The position numbers and the translations under genes were made by a program. From Climacteris rufus (taxonomy: Eukaryota; Chordata; Aves; Passeriformes; Climacteridae), in contig VZRZ01006169.1 of assembly GCA_013398175.1 (NCBI GenBank), positions 125,701-189,700 of the forward strand: a stretch of DNA of 64,000 nt, read 5' to 3'. Positions 1-10,459 of the stretch are shown in pieces. The notes under the pieces are model-generated. The model made no database searches. It was not told the DNA's origin and was given only the letters and a program-made list of their open reading frames with translations. The stretch's first letter is position 1; each line of letters opens with the position of its first letter.

Positions 1-2118
1 TCATTAATGCACAAACCCCCTTGAACTAGAGGGTTTTCCTCATAATTAAGAATGATTATAGTTGTATTTATATCTGCCCCACACCAGGAGGTGCTGGATG
101 TTCATACAAAATGGATATAGCTGGATGTATAGGCTTGGGACACAATGAGCCTGTGCATGGGCATGGGGTAACAATGTCTCTAGGATCACACACACACAAG
201 AGGAAAATTTGAAGAGGATGAGAAATGTGCATGGCTCCACATTTCTACTTCATCCTCCCTCTCCTAAAAGAGGACATTTCAGAAACTGGTTTTCCTTCTC
301 TGACCCCAGCATCCCCAAAGGATCCTCAAAAAGATTTCCTTGCCAAAATGTTCAGGACAGAGACATGCACATTTCATGCACTTTCAGAAAAGCATTAGTA
401 CATTAGTACATTAATTTGAGATTTGCAGCTCTGACCACAGCTACCTAAGCCAGGATTTTCTTACAGCTGTAAGGGTGGCTGTACCTACTGGCTTTTTGGG
501 CAGTCAGTGCCTGGTAACACAGGGCATTTGCTACAGGGCTATTCTGGGCACCCTCAACATAAGAAGTTGTGATGACTGTCCCAGCCATGGCTTGAAAGTA
601 CAGATTGCAGTACTGAAAAGTACTCTGGAGTGTGTCAAATCTTAGCTTAATTCTTGCTTCTATTTGAGGGGATCTGAATGCACTTCCAATAAAGGTATAT
701 TTGAGTCATGAGCAGGCTGCACATGGTGTTCTAGGCTCAACCTTCCCCACCACTGAAGCTGTTTTGCTTTGTTGGTAATAATTCTTCACCAGACTGGAGA
801 AGGTGAAGTCTGGAGGTCAGAGTATTTTTGTGGGAATATGGAGATCTGCAACACTCCTCCCAAGGGGAGGCTTTGTGTGTGGCCTGTGACACTATCACTC
901 ACTTTCCTTCTGGCACACTGGCTATTTATGCAGGTTCAAATTACTACAGACAGAGGAAAGATCTGAAACAGGGTCTCCCAGATCCTCAGTGACTACTTTA
1001 ACCTTTCGGCCCTTGGTGTAAGTTGGTGAGGGGGCATCACCTTCCCTGGCTGTGCTTTCTGTAGGCACCAATCCAGCTGTACTGGTCAAGATCCACTTCA
1101 CAAGAGAAATGGGCAAGGCTCTTTGTGCTTGGTATGCATTTGGAGAAAGGGTGTTCTGGCTACAATGCCCACCTTTACTGAAGTGAAAGAGTTTTCTGGC
1201 CATCTCTGCCGCAAGTGGAAGGAGAGGCTCCAGGCGATCCCATACCATAATGAACCTAAATCCCTGGATTAGCTTCGTCTGACCCCAGTTTCATTAAAGT
1301 CATTACATAAGTATGATAGCTATATAATATATAGGCCAGACAAAGAGCTCATAAGGCAGCATAGCAGGGAGCAGAACTAGAAATGGTGAAGTATGTTTTT
1401 CCCTCCTGATGGAAAAAGAGAGGCACATTGGCTGAGGTCAGAAACAAATGTTGGTATTGAGGCTCCTGCTCTCCTGCAGAGTTCAGGCTGGCTAAGCCAT
1501 GTCTACTGGAGTCTGGCAAGGAGCAGTGCAGGGGAAAAGACTGAAAGGGAGGGATTATTTGGCACCAGAAGGTTTGTGAATCTCTGCAGCAGAGGGTTAA
1601 CGTGATATGCCAGGAAATCATGGCATAATGCTGATGCTTTGTATTCAATGAATTTTAGTTGCAGGAGTTATGCAAACACAGCTATAAGCAGAGCTCTGCT
1701 GTTGCTATCTATAGAAAACCAAACTTGTCAGGGAAGCCCTGACTATCCCCAGTCATGGAAATGTTCTTTTTGAGTTAAAGGTCTTTGTGGGTTTTCCTCA
1801 GGAGTGGACTGTGCAACCTACAGCAAGATAGGTGAGCAGTCACTCACCACTTTCATCCCAGTGTGACTAAGCACCTCCATGAGTGACCACAAGCATGTAC
1901 AAAGGTTATGAAAACTGGAGTATAGCATCCACTCTGTTCTCATTTATGGAAATTCTCAGTGAAGGCAATGGCAGACCTTTGCCAAAGGCTGAATTAGTAC
2001 CCAAGCATTTAGTTGTTACAGCCAGTTTTTTATTTGCACTAACACTCTTTTCCATACTTGTAATACCTCAAAAGAGCCTGGGACACAAGTTACTCTGCAT
2101 ATGGTTCATCTATGGATA

Positions 2119-2123
2119 TCATA

Positions 2124-2154
<31 letters not shown>

Positions 2155-2155
2155 A
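2119..2155. repeat. (AT)n(GT)n compound microsatellite
   Basis: An AT-dinucleotide run at about 2121-2138 passes directly into a GT run at 2139-2154. Compound AT/GT arrays of this kind are length-polymorphic in vertebrates. No neighbouring gene or transposon tail explains it. Confidence 0.9.
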
Positions 2156-4183
2156 TTAGCATAAGGTAAAATAGGTATAGCATAAATGGGGATCCATTCC
2201 TTTGCAGTTTTTGTTCACAGATTTAAGAAGACTGGAAAAAGGATATTCCATCAGGGGAAAGAATAATTTTAATAGCACTGAAGCTTTCTCAAAACATCCA
2301 AATATTAGTCAGCTCAGAAACTCAAAATTAAGCTTCTGCTTGAAGGAGAGAGGCCCAGATTCAAAGCAGGAATGCGCAAGACAGTATCCATAAGGGCTAA
2401 ATCCTGCAGGGACATGTGTGTTCTGCCTGGAAATCTGTGGTGCCAAAGCAGACAAGCCCCATTCAGCCACCAGCCACCAGAGTTTTCATTAACGTGTCCC
2501 TGGGGAAACTGGGACAGGATGTAGGCGGAGGATTTAGACAGAGTTACTAAATCCCCAACCCCACTGCTGTCAGGTGCCAAGACCAGACACTGGAAACTCC
2601 TGCAGAACCAGATGACCCTTTATCTTCCTCTGCCCGTATGCCACCCCTGAAGAAATCCCTGAGACAACAGGCACCTGCTCTGACAGGGCTGACTGAGTTT
2701 GTGGTCTTTTTCATAGCACAGCATGGCCAGAGGAGCAAGGCCCTGCAGGGCACAGCCTTCTGGTTAGCTGGGAATGACAAAAGAGAAGCCCAAGCACCAG
2801 AGGAGGAAGTCACAGGGACACAAGGCAGAAAGCCCAGCAGGGGCTAAGAGCATGGAGGCTACACAAGGCAAAGGCTGAAACCCAGCGGAGAGGAGGTAGT
2901 GACATGGCTAAGAAAGGGCAGATGAGAAGGGTCGGCTCAGCAGAGCCTTTCTCCAGTCCCTGCTCCAGGGCCCATCTGGATATTGTTAGGCCCCCTGCCC
3001 ACCCACCCACCATGCCTGGAACGTACAAGTACCTTATCTTGCACTTCTTGTAATGCAGAACACCGACTTCTCTTTATGGTTCTTGGCACAGTTTGTGACC
3101 TTTTTACAACTCCTTCCCTGTCAGGATATAGGCCATAAAGATATTTTAAATGGCTTCTCTTGGTGGTGATCTATTAGTTGGAATAATGGCTCCATATGCA
3201 AAATATGAACCCATAACCACTGTAAGCTAGCTCTGTACCTTCACATCGTTCAAATCCTACTTTGAGAGCCACTTGTGCTTTGAAGCTTTGAGAAAATAGC
3301 CAGCAAATAATTAAGTAGAAGAACTGTTGAGCATAATTTATGTAACCTTTCACGTTTGCAAACTGCAATTACCTGTGTAGGGACTGAATGAATAGTGGGT
3401 TTTCAGTTCAGTTGCTGAACAGAACCATCAAAGGAAAAAACATTTGGTTAAAACCAAAGCAGAATTTTTCAGATTTTCTTGAAATGTAAGACAGGAATTA
3501 TTTATTTTCTGTTTCAAATTACTTAATCCTTTTAAAATGCCTTAGAAGCTGTAGATTGCCTGTGAAGTGAAAAATGTCATTTTGGAGTGAAAAGTCATGG
3601 TGTCACTTCAGCCTTCAAACAGAGAAGTTAGGCTTCCCAAAACTTGTTGCTTTATAAGTCTATCAGGACAAACTCCTTTGACAATTTAAAATCTTCCCAT
3701 AAGCACGTTAATTCTTTTCCCAAAGTTTAGAAAAGCCTTTTCCCAGAAATGCATTTTTTTTACCCCATTTACCTTACTTCAGAAGAAGAAAGAAAAGACC
3801 AAAAACAGAGCACTGTGTTTGCTGCTGTCTATTTCTCTGACCCCTCAGCTTCCTTACTGTCTTTCTGCTCTGCACCAGCCATACAAAGGATTCACATCCT
3901 CTGGGGTTGTGCTGGTTATGTCAGCCCAGAGCACAGCCACCACTCTGTGAGTATTTCCACCACCAACACCTGAGCAGACAACTGCTTTCCCCCCCAGGTA
4001 CTGACATACAGCACCGAGTCAAGAGGGTGCACCCATGTCCTGGAGAGGAAAAGATTGTCCCATGGTGTGTAGGGAGTGCAGGGATGAATTAAACAAGCAG
4101 CAAAGCTTTGTACATTCATCTGAATAACTTAACCAAGGTGCAAGGAACATAAATTTTTGGGGTTTTTTTCTGTATCCCTACAG

Positions 4184-4252
4184 GTCTCTGAACTGCCAGA
4201 AGAAGAAAAGTGTCCAGACTTGGAGCTCTTTCCACAGCCCAGCATACCGTTG
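4184..4252 (+). other. Weak internal-exon candidate, 23 codons
   Basis: A pyrimidine tract (about 4160-4180) ends in CCCTACAG, followed by 69 nt readable without a stop, then a TTG|GTATTC donor-like site. The peptide is acidic and proline-rich (starting VSELPEEEKCPDLELF) and looks protein-like by eye. If the donor is not used, the frame continues to TGA at 4292-4294 as a terminal exon. I do not recognise the family. The donor is weak and an open frame of 23 codons is common by chance, so confidence is low. No partner exon with matching phase was identified nearby. Confidence 0.15.
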
Positions 4253-4564
4253 GTATTCTTGTCTCTCTGGTTCATCACATTTCTTCACTGCTGATCACAT
4301 GCTTGATGTGTTGAGCACTATACTGGCTAGCCAGGAAAAGAAAATTCAAGAAGATGAAAGACAAAAGCTATCAAAGGCCTGTGGAACCTCCAGGGCAGAA
4401 AATGTCTGTTACTTTAGTATTTTGTGGGTCCTCTCTGGCAATTCGTAGCACTGTCAAATTTTGGGGTGAAGGAATTTCTGCTCCTAACTCTGCTTGTGCT
4501 ATTCATTCAGCTGCTGCACACACTGCTACACATTCAGGAACAGATGATTACAAACTAGTATACC

Positions 4565-4606
4565 TGTGTGTGTGTGTGTGCACGCGCATGTGTGTGTGTG
4601 TGTGTT
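4565..4606. repeat. Interrupted (TG)n microsatellite
   Basis: Two TG runs (about 4565-4580 and 4589-4605) are separated by a CA/CG-rich interruption, CACGCGCA. The alternating purine-pyrimidine pattern is continuous across the interruption, so the whole tract of about 40 bp has Z-DNA-forming potential. Confidence 0.9.
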
Positions 4607-5289
4607 TGTATTTCAAAATCAGTACAAGAGGATTGCTCTGGATTATCTGCCTCAAAGTTCAATAAGACATTTAGTGTCAGACACTGATGTTATGTGAAAA
4701 ACACTTGACAAAAGCTCTCATGCACTTCAGTGGCACTACTGAGAAAAGGAGTGACTGTATCATGGGGTCACAGACTCTGATTGCAAATAGTGGCTGTTGC
4801 AAGAAGGTGTTTCAGGTGTATCACACTGTGGGCTGGGTTCACAACAGAGAAAACCACTTTTAAGTACACGCATTTTCACTCAACTTTCACCAGCTTTCAC
4901 CCAGTTGTCTCTAAAGTGTTTATAAGCGTAAGTCTCTATGTGTTTATAAGCATAGTGCCAAAGCTGTCAGTACAGCCATTTCTTCATGTGTTGAGAAACA
5001 CAGACACTATAAGATATCTTGTAAATGATGGCTGTCCATAAGGTGGGCTGCATGCAGCACTTCAGCAGCAGAGGAGTCCCTGGAAGCTGCACTGTGGATG
5101 CAGGTGTCTGAGGGAGCAGGAAGGCAGGCAAGGTACCAGCAACACACAACTCAAACAGCAACACACCACAACACAGAGCAGCTACAGAGTCCTGATGTCC
5201 TTTTGCACACCAAGGTGGTGTAGTCGTGCAGCAGATTTGGGCAGGACAGAGTGATGAATGCCCAGGCACAGCTGTTATAGCCGAAAATC

Positions 5290-5341
5290 TTACACTGTAA
5301 TTATGAATCTCCTAATTACACTGTAATTATGAATCTCTCCT
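5290..5341. repeat. 26-bp tandem duplication
   Basis: Two adjacent copies start at 5290 and 5316. Each begins TTACACTGTAATTATGAATC, and they are identical over the first 22 nt. This looks like a recent replication-slippage duplication. It lies just upstream of the CpG-rich block. Confidence 0.9.
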
Positions 5342-5499
5342 GTGAGCTCGTGAAATGCCTTTTATTGCTTCATTGCCTTCACAAAGGCACTTCCCATTGC
5401 AGGAGCCCAGCCGATGTTAATGGCAGTCACATGCCTTGAACACCTCTGCACTGTGCCTTCAAAGTTTAGTTGGCAATTTGTTGGACTTCAACTGCTCAC

Positions 5500-5510
5500 C
5501 TGGGAGATGA
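5500..5510 (-). other. Strong minus-strand donor after pyrimidine tract
   Basis: On the minus strand the sequence reads CTCCTCATCTCCCAG|GTGAGC, with the exon/intron junction at 5500/5499. The CAG|GTGAGC donor is close to consensus, and the preceding bases form an acceptor-like pyrimidine tract. It may be a true donor of an untranslated exon, a recursive splice site, or chance. Confidence 0.2.
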
Positions 5511-5779
5511 GGAGATGACCAGAGGGGCAGGAGTTTAAAACCTAAGACAGTTTATTATGGCACATCAGGTCTCCATCACCTGCTCAACCTTCCCTTACAG
5601 GATGCGGGACCCCGTGGGGATCTTGTGTCATTACAGCCGGTTTCTCCTGGGAGCCACCCCCTTCCCCTCGGGGAAGCAGTTGGGAGGTTGAAATTTAGAA
5701 AGTGGTTCTCTGCAGCTAAAAAACGTGCGGTTTTACCCTAACCATAAAATATCTCGAATCATTGGGATTAGTCCTTTTC

Positions 5780-6245
5780 TGCTTTCCCGTGTGCCTTCAA
5801 TTAGCCGCATGAAAGCGAACCCGCGGCTTTAGGACCGAAAATAGCTGGAGCGAAGTGACGCAGGCTTCGCCTGAGATGAAAGAGCGGCTTCCAGAAGCCT
5901 AATTAAAAGCAACTGAGAAACCAGTACTTGATACAGCCTCTACTCACCTGAAAAAATAAACGGAGAGCTGCAGCCAGGCTTCGGCGCGGCGTTGTGGGAA
6001 AGCGGCTGGAGGGTTTCGCCTGGGTCACGGGAAGGCCCAGCTCTGCCGGAGCACAAAATCTTTCTGTTTCTGCCTGCCCCGAGTCAGGGGGAGGTCAGCC
6101 AGCCAGCCCAGGCCACCGCCACGCCAGCAGTCCTTCTCCATACCTCGGGAGGAAGGACGGCAGCATCTGCCACCGCGGCAATCCCCAGTGCCCCTCTCCC
6201 TGCGCTGGGTCCCAGCTGCAGGTTAAGGCAGAAACGGAGCTGCAC
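5780..6245 (-). promoter_or_regulatory. Small CpG-rich block, possible promoter
   Basis: CpG dinucleotides and GC content rise sharply against AT-rich flanks. The block contains a TGACGCA element (AP-1/CRE-like) near 5858 and a TAATTA homeodomain core near 5901. A near-perfect minus-strand donor, CAG|GTGAGTA, sits at 5948/5947, so a minus-strand first exon ending at 5948 is a reasonable reading. No TATA box is obvious. Plus-strand frames of 98 and 115 codons overlap here but have no recognisable domain and probably reflect GC richness. It could instead be an orphan CpG island or enhancer. Confidence 0.4.
5948..5968 (-). other. Recursive-splice-like site (acceptor joined to donor)
   Basis: The minus strand reads TTTATTTTTTCAG|GTGAGTA. 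A pyrimidine tract and AG acceptor directly abut a consensus GTGAGT donor, which is the signature of a recursive splicing (zero-length exon) site in long vertebrate introns. The same donor could simply end a first exon that starts in the CpG block. RNA evidence would be needed to choose. Confidence 0.3.
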
Positions 6246-6299
6246 ACAGGTTTTCCAAATTTCCCTGCAGGCTTGTGTTCGGCTCTGTGAAATTACCTA

Positions 6300-9200
6300 T
6301 GGATATAGCTGTCATGTAGAAAACAGCCAGGCAAGCTGAAAGGTTACAAAAACCACCATTTCTCTTTTAAAATTCACTGTTATCAGGGTCATCCCTGTAA
6401 TTCCCTGCTCTGTCCCGGTGAGATGCCAGTGGTTTTTTCAACTTTGTTCTTCAATTCAAAATGGCTTTTCTTCCATCAAGTATCCCTCTTTCAGCTCACA
6501 TCCACTAGAAATTATAGAGGTGGGGGTAGTGCAAAAAATCCCACAGGATGGTTTAACCACAGCTTAAAAGTACTTCTCTGTTCATGTTCAACATCCTTGG
6601 TGCTTGGTCTTTTTCCTGATATTGGGGAAGGACTTTGACTGTGAAAAAAAACCCTAAATCCTCCACAGAATGTGAGGATACTTTACAATACTGATTTGAC
6701 ACTCTCAAACTAAAGCAGCTCAGTTTTTCTTCTGAAAATAAAACTATTTCAAGATACATTTTACTGAAATTTAATTTTAGTTGGAAAGGCAATCCAGGAA
6801 ACAAAATGTCTTGAATAAAATATTTGATTCACAATACATTTTTATCTTGATAGGGTGAAAAAAAGTATTTGCAGGGTAAGGTGAAAATGATAAAAGAAAT
6901 ATTGTGTTTTTACCAATCACCTAAAAAACCTAGTAGGCTTATGGTTACCTGATAATCAGGATTGCTATATCTGCACAAACATAGGTCTGAATCCAAAATT
7001 TATATTTTAATATTAAGAAGTAAGCAACTGCTTGTAATATGCAGTTATCACCCTATGACACAGGCACAGGAATGGGACAATAGTTTGAATAGGTTTAAAT
7101 TCCATGAGGTAAAACTGGAAGCAGCAGAAGAGAAAGAATAGAACAAAGCAACGTGCTGTCATATTGATTTGCTGTGGATTTTTCTCATTCATAAATGAAG
7201 CATTTGGTTTCGGTCAGAAATATTAATATTTTTTGCTACTTTTCATCCTAAAGGAAAAGAGCAGCCAGCAGATCCCTACAGCATGCTTCTGTGAGTTTCA
7301 TGGGTAGCCTGAATTAGGAGCTGAGAAGCTGTCAGGAAACCCTACTTAGCAGCAGCAGTATGCAGTGAAGAAATACAGGGCTCACAGCTTCAACCTGATT
7401 TACAATCTGATAAAGTGAATAGAAGTCGCTCAGAACTTGTAGCTCAGAGCCCTGAGAAGAGCCCCCAGTGCACTGAAAGGGATCATCATGCACAGCACAG
7501 AGGTTTCTTAAATTATAGAGCAAGGTGAGACTTAAACCCTTTTTATCTTGTTACAGGATGGATCAAATAGTTTAGACAAAACCCAAACAGGCAATCAGCG
7601 GATTTTGTAGTGGGGATTTTCTGTGGTGTTCCCTGTCAATGCTGCCTAAACTATAGGTTACTGAGAAGGGCCCTTTTTCAGTGGAATATTCTTGTTCATA
7701 CCCAGTGGGAACAAATGTGTGTGTGCTCTGTGACTATGGTGCATATTTTGCTACTCTGACGGAGCTGCGAATTCAAAACCGAGAGAAACAGGAAATGTTT
7801 TAAAAAAACACAAATCCAAAAAACCGAAGTGTTGAGGCTTTTGAGAAACACTTTGGGAGGGGGGTGAGAGTGGAAGCAGCAAACACTGAAAACTCAGTAA
7901 TAAAATCATAGATACATATGTGACTAGGGAGGCTGAAGAGATGGGAGAATACAGATAATTAATTCACACCAAAGGAAACACAGTCATATGGAGAAAAAAC
8001 TTGACAGAAAGCACTGCTGTATTTTAAGGGGCTCTGTGAGGAACACTTTTCCTTAGAAATCATTGGTGTAACATATTCTCCTTTCTTGAGTTTGCTGAAG
8101 TGTGAAACATTATCCTGAAAGCTGTTTATTTATGAGCCCTCTGCAAGGCACATGGAATTCTCAAGGACATAATCTCTCCATTTCTTGTAAAAATATTTGA
8201 AAAGCATTTCAGAGGCCTCACTACACCTCTCAAACCTCCACTACTGATTCAACAGCCACACTTACGGGACAGAATAATTTTGGGGCTCCTTTGAAGAGTC
8301 ACACCGGAGATGAATTTTTTGCTTGCCTTTTTCTGTGCAGCACTCACTACACAGTGAAGCCTGAAATTAGCAAAAAGCATTACACTCTGAATTTTAAAGA
8401 GTAACTTTTATGTTCATAGGTATCATTTCTACAAGCATGCCTAAAGTACAACTGATCCTAAGTAGGATCAGGTATGGCTGAAAAGCAGAAATATGAAGGA
8501 ATAGTCTTATATATTTTTCTTGAGGCAATTACCTTTTTATCTTAGTAAAAATAATGATTAACTACTGAAAGGTTTAATTTTGAATTATCCAACTTTTAAA
8601 GAAAAGTTTTCTAGAAAACAATAATTACAGTTAGTACTCAGATGTGAAATAAGGTTTGTGTTTAAATGTGAATAAATTAATTGCTTTTATTTCTAAAATA
8701 TTAGGACATTTAAATGATCAAATTTATTATATTCTGTATTTATAATCTTTAAAATGTTTTTTCCTTTTGACCTCAAGAAAAAATTTCTTTGTTGTTGCAC
8801 TGTTGTTCCTTCTATCAATGTGTGAGTTACAAGTGAGGTGTTGACTGTGGGAGAGATGAGGTGTGAAAAAGAACTTTTGTGTATGATGGAGAGAGAAAAA
8901 TAAATGGATATGTGATGAGGCACATGTTTAAAAGGTGAAGTTTTTTAGGAAGACAAAATTTCTAGTAGTTCTGTAAGGCAGGCATTAGTAGTAGACTTAC
9001 TATTTTAAGAATATATGTAAAGATTGAGCTAAGGGAGGAAATGTATAATCTAAACTGTCTGAATTGCATTTAAAAAAAAAATCATTGCCCAATCTATTAA
9101 CATTGCTTCAATATTCTGTTTGCAAACTTGGAGAACAATGTGTGCTTTATAGAATAGTTGTCACTTAACTCTTTACTAATCCTTTGATATCAGTAGCATC

Positions 9201-10400
9201 CTTTGGTAGCACCACATCATTTCAGCTCTCAGGTGTTAATTTTCTTAATGTAACTGCCATTCTATAACAGATTTTGACAGATTTTTTTGGCACTTCAGTC
9301 TTTCAGCAGCTTTTTCTAAAGCTGCATTGCCATTTGCTTATGAAGTGTCACTGTATGTCTTGAAAAATATAAATTAATATGAGAGCAAAAGGCCCTATTC
9401 AATGTTCCTAATGTTCTTGTGAAACAAATTTCATATTGACCTCAGCTGCAGTCAACACATTTTTTCTGTGAAAAGCATAAGAAAGGGGATCTAAATAAGA
9501 TCCAGAAAAGTAACTTATAACAGGATAAGTCCCTTTCAAACTCTGTGAAGAAGATGGCTCTGCTCCTTGCTTTGCTTGCTCCCCCCCAGACTTGCTCCTG
9601 CCTCACCCAGACCCTGCTTTTCAGAAACATTAAAATGCATCTATCTCATCAGAGATTAACACAAAATTTGGGTGTTTAGCAGCATCTCGAAACTGGAAAC
9701 TTCCACAACATTGTGCAAATCCCAGTGAAATTATTAACTACAAGTGACTACTGCCAAGGCCTGTCTGGAGGAGCAGAATTTTTTCAAGGATGCCAAATTG
9801 CCCATGGATTTTCTCTGTGCTGGTGGGGAGGTTGGGGGCAGGACCTCTCTGTTGCCTGCTGTGTGGAGGCTTGCTGGGAAGCTGAGAACAGTGGAAGGGG
9901 ATGGAGGAGAGGTCTGGTGTAAGGAGAACACGTGACAGGACCTAAAGAAGAAAGAGGTAGAACTAAATAGCCCAAGGCAGCTAACCAATGTTATTCTTCT
10001 GCATTTGCAGGCCACTGGTGCAACAGGGAGCAAGAGGATCTGCCCCTCCACCTGGACCTTCACAGCCCCATCAGCTTCACAGGTGGAGCCAAGAAAGAAG
10101 GGAACATTCTGCCCATGCCTTGGTCCAATGTGGTGGTTTGAGAAGTTTGGGGGGGGTCTAGCTTTTTGGGTGTGGTAGAGGCCTAATCTAAATCTAGAAG
10201 GGTTACAGGCTGCTGTGTTTCCCAAACTGGTAAAGGATACTTTCACCGCTTGTTTTAGTCCTCACATCTTGATCTGGGCAGTAGAAGCCTGGTGGCAGCA
10301 GGAAGATCTTACACTTGATTACATGCTGGGGTGTCAAGATTACCTTATATTTTTCTTAGCCTTGTCTTAATTCTCTGAATTAGAATCCAAAGATGAAAAG
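6300..10400. other. Unassigned AT-rich stretch
   Basis: No gene or recognisable transposon was seen. Local items are a short palindrome at 8452-8471 and an A run at about 9070. The 170-codon minus frame at 10246-9734 is rich in Ser, Pro and Phe and has no domain signature, so I treat it as chance. A GGTGGTTTGAG string with a G run near 10130-10160 resembles the start of some avian LTRs, but no second end was found. Confidence 0.55.
8452..8471. repeat. Perfect 9-bp palindrome
   Basis: CTGATCCTA and its exact complement TAGGATCAG are separated by two bases (AG). The arms are short, so it may be chance or a dimeric protein-binding site. Confidence 0.6.
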
Positions 10401-10420
10401 ATTAATTTTGTTCAACTCAC

Positions 10421-10453
10421 CTCTTACTTCCCTCCTCCCTAGTGTCTTCTCCA
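10421..10453 (-). other. 33-nt microexon candidate
   Basis: On the minus strand a good pyrimidine tract, CCCCTGTTTTTCCTTAG, precedes 33 nt, followed by GAG|GTGAGTTG, a strong donor. The length is divisible by three. Only two frames avoid stops; one reads GEDTREEGSK, the highly charged composition typical of neuronal microexons. It lies 3.6 kb downstream of the 14046-14176 candidate on the same strand. The phases do not join directly (that exon ends in phase 0, and phase 0 here hits TAG), so another exon would be needed between them. It is unproven. Confidence 0.2.
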
Positions 10454-10459
10454 CTAAGG

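Larger units (their letters stand above)
1..5280. other. Unique AT-rich non-coding stretch
   Basis: No gene is recognised here. The sequence has the texture of avian intron or intergenic DNA: frequent stops in all frames, short T and A runs, a short (AC)n at 186-199, and no identifiable transposon. The only exon-like item is the block at 4184-4252, and the only clear repeats are the two GT microsatellites; these are listed separately. Open frames of 60-108 codons occur on both strands, but none shows a recognisable domain, signal peptide or repeated motif. Confidence 0.6.

Noticed and set aside
10134..10240. Possible LTR start (TGTGGTGGTTTGAG)
   Set aside because: Only the first dozen bases resemble avian LTR ends. 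No matching 3' end, poly(A) signal or target-site duplication was found.
9734..10246. 170-codon minus frame as a gene
   Set aside because: No domain, signal peptide or splice context. Composition is typical of reverse reading of purine-rich non-coding sequence.
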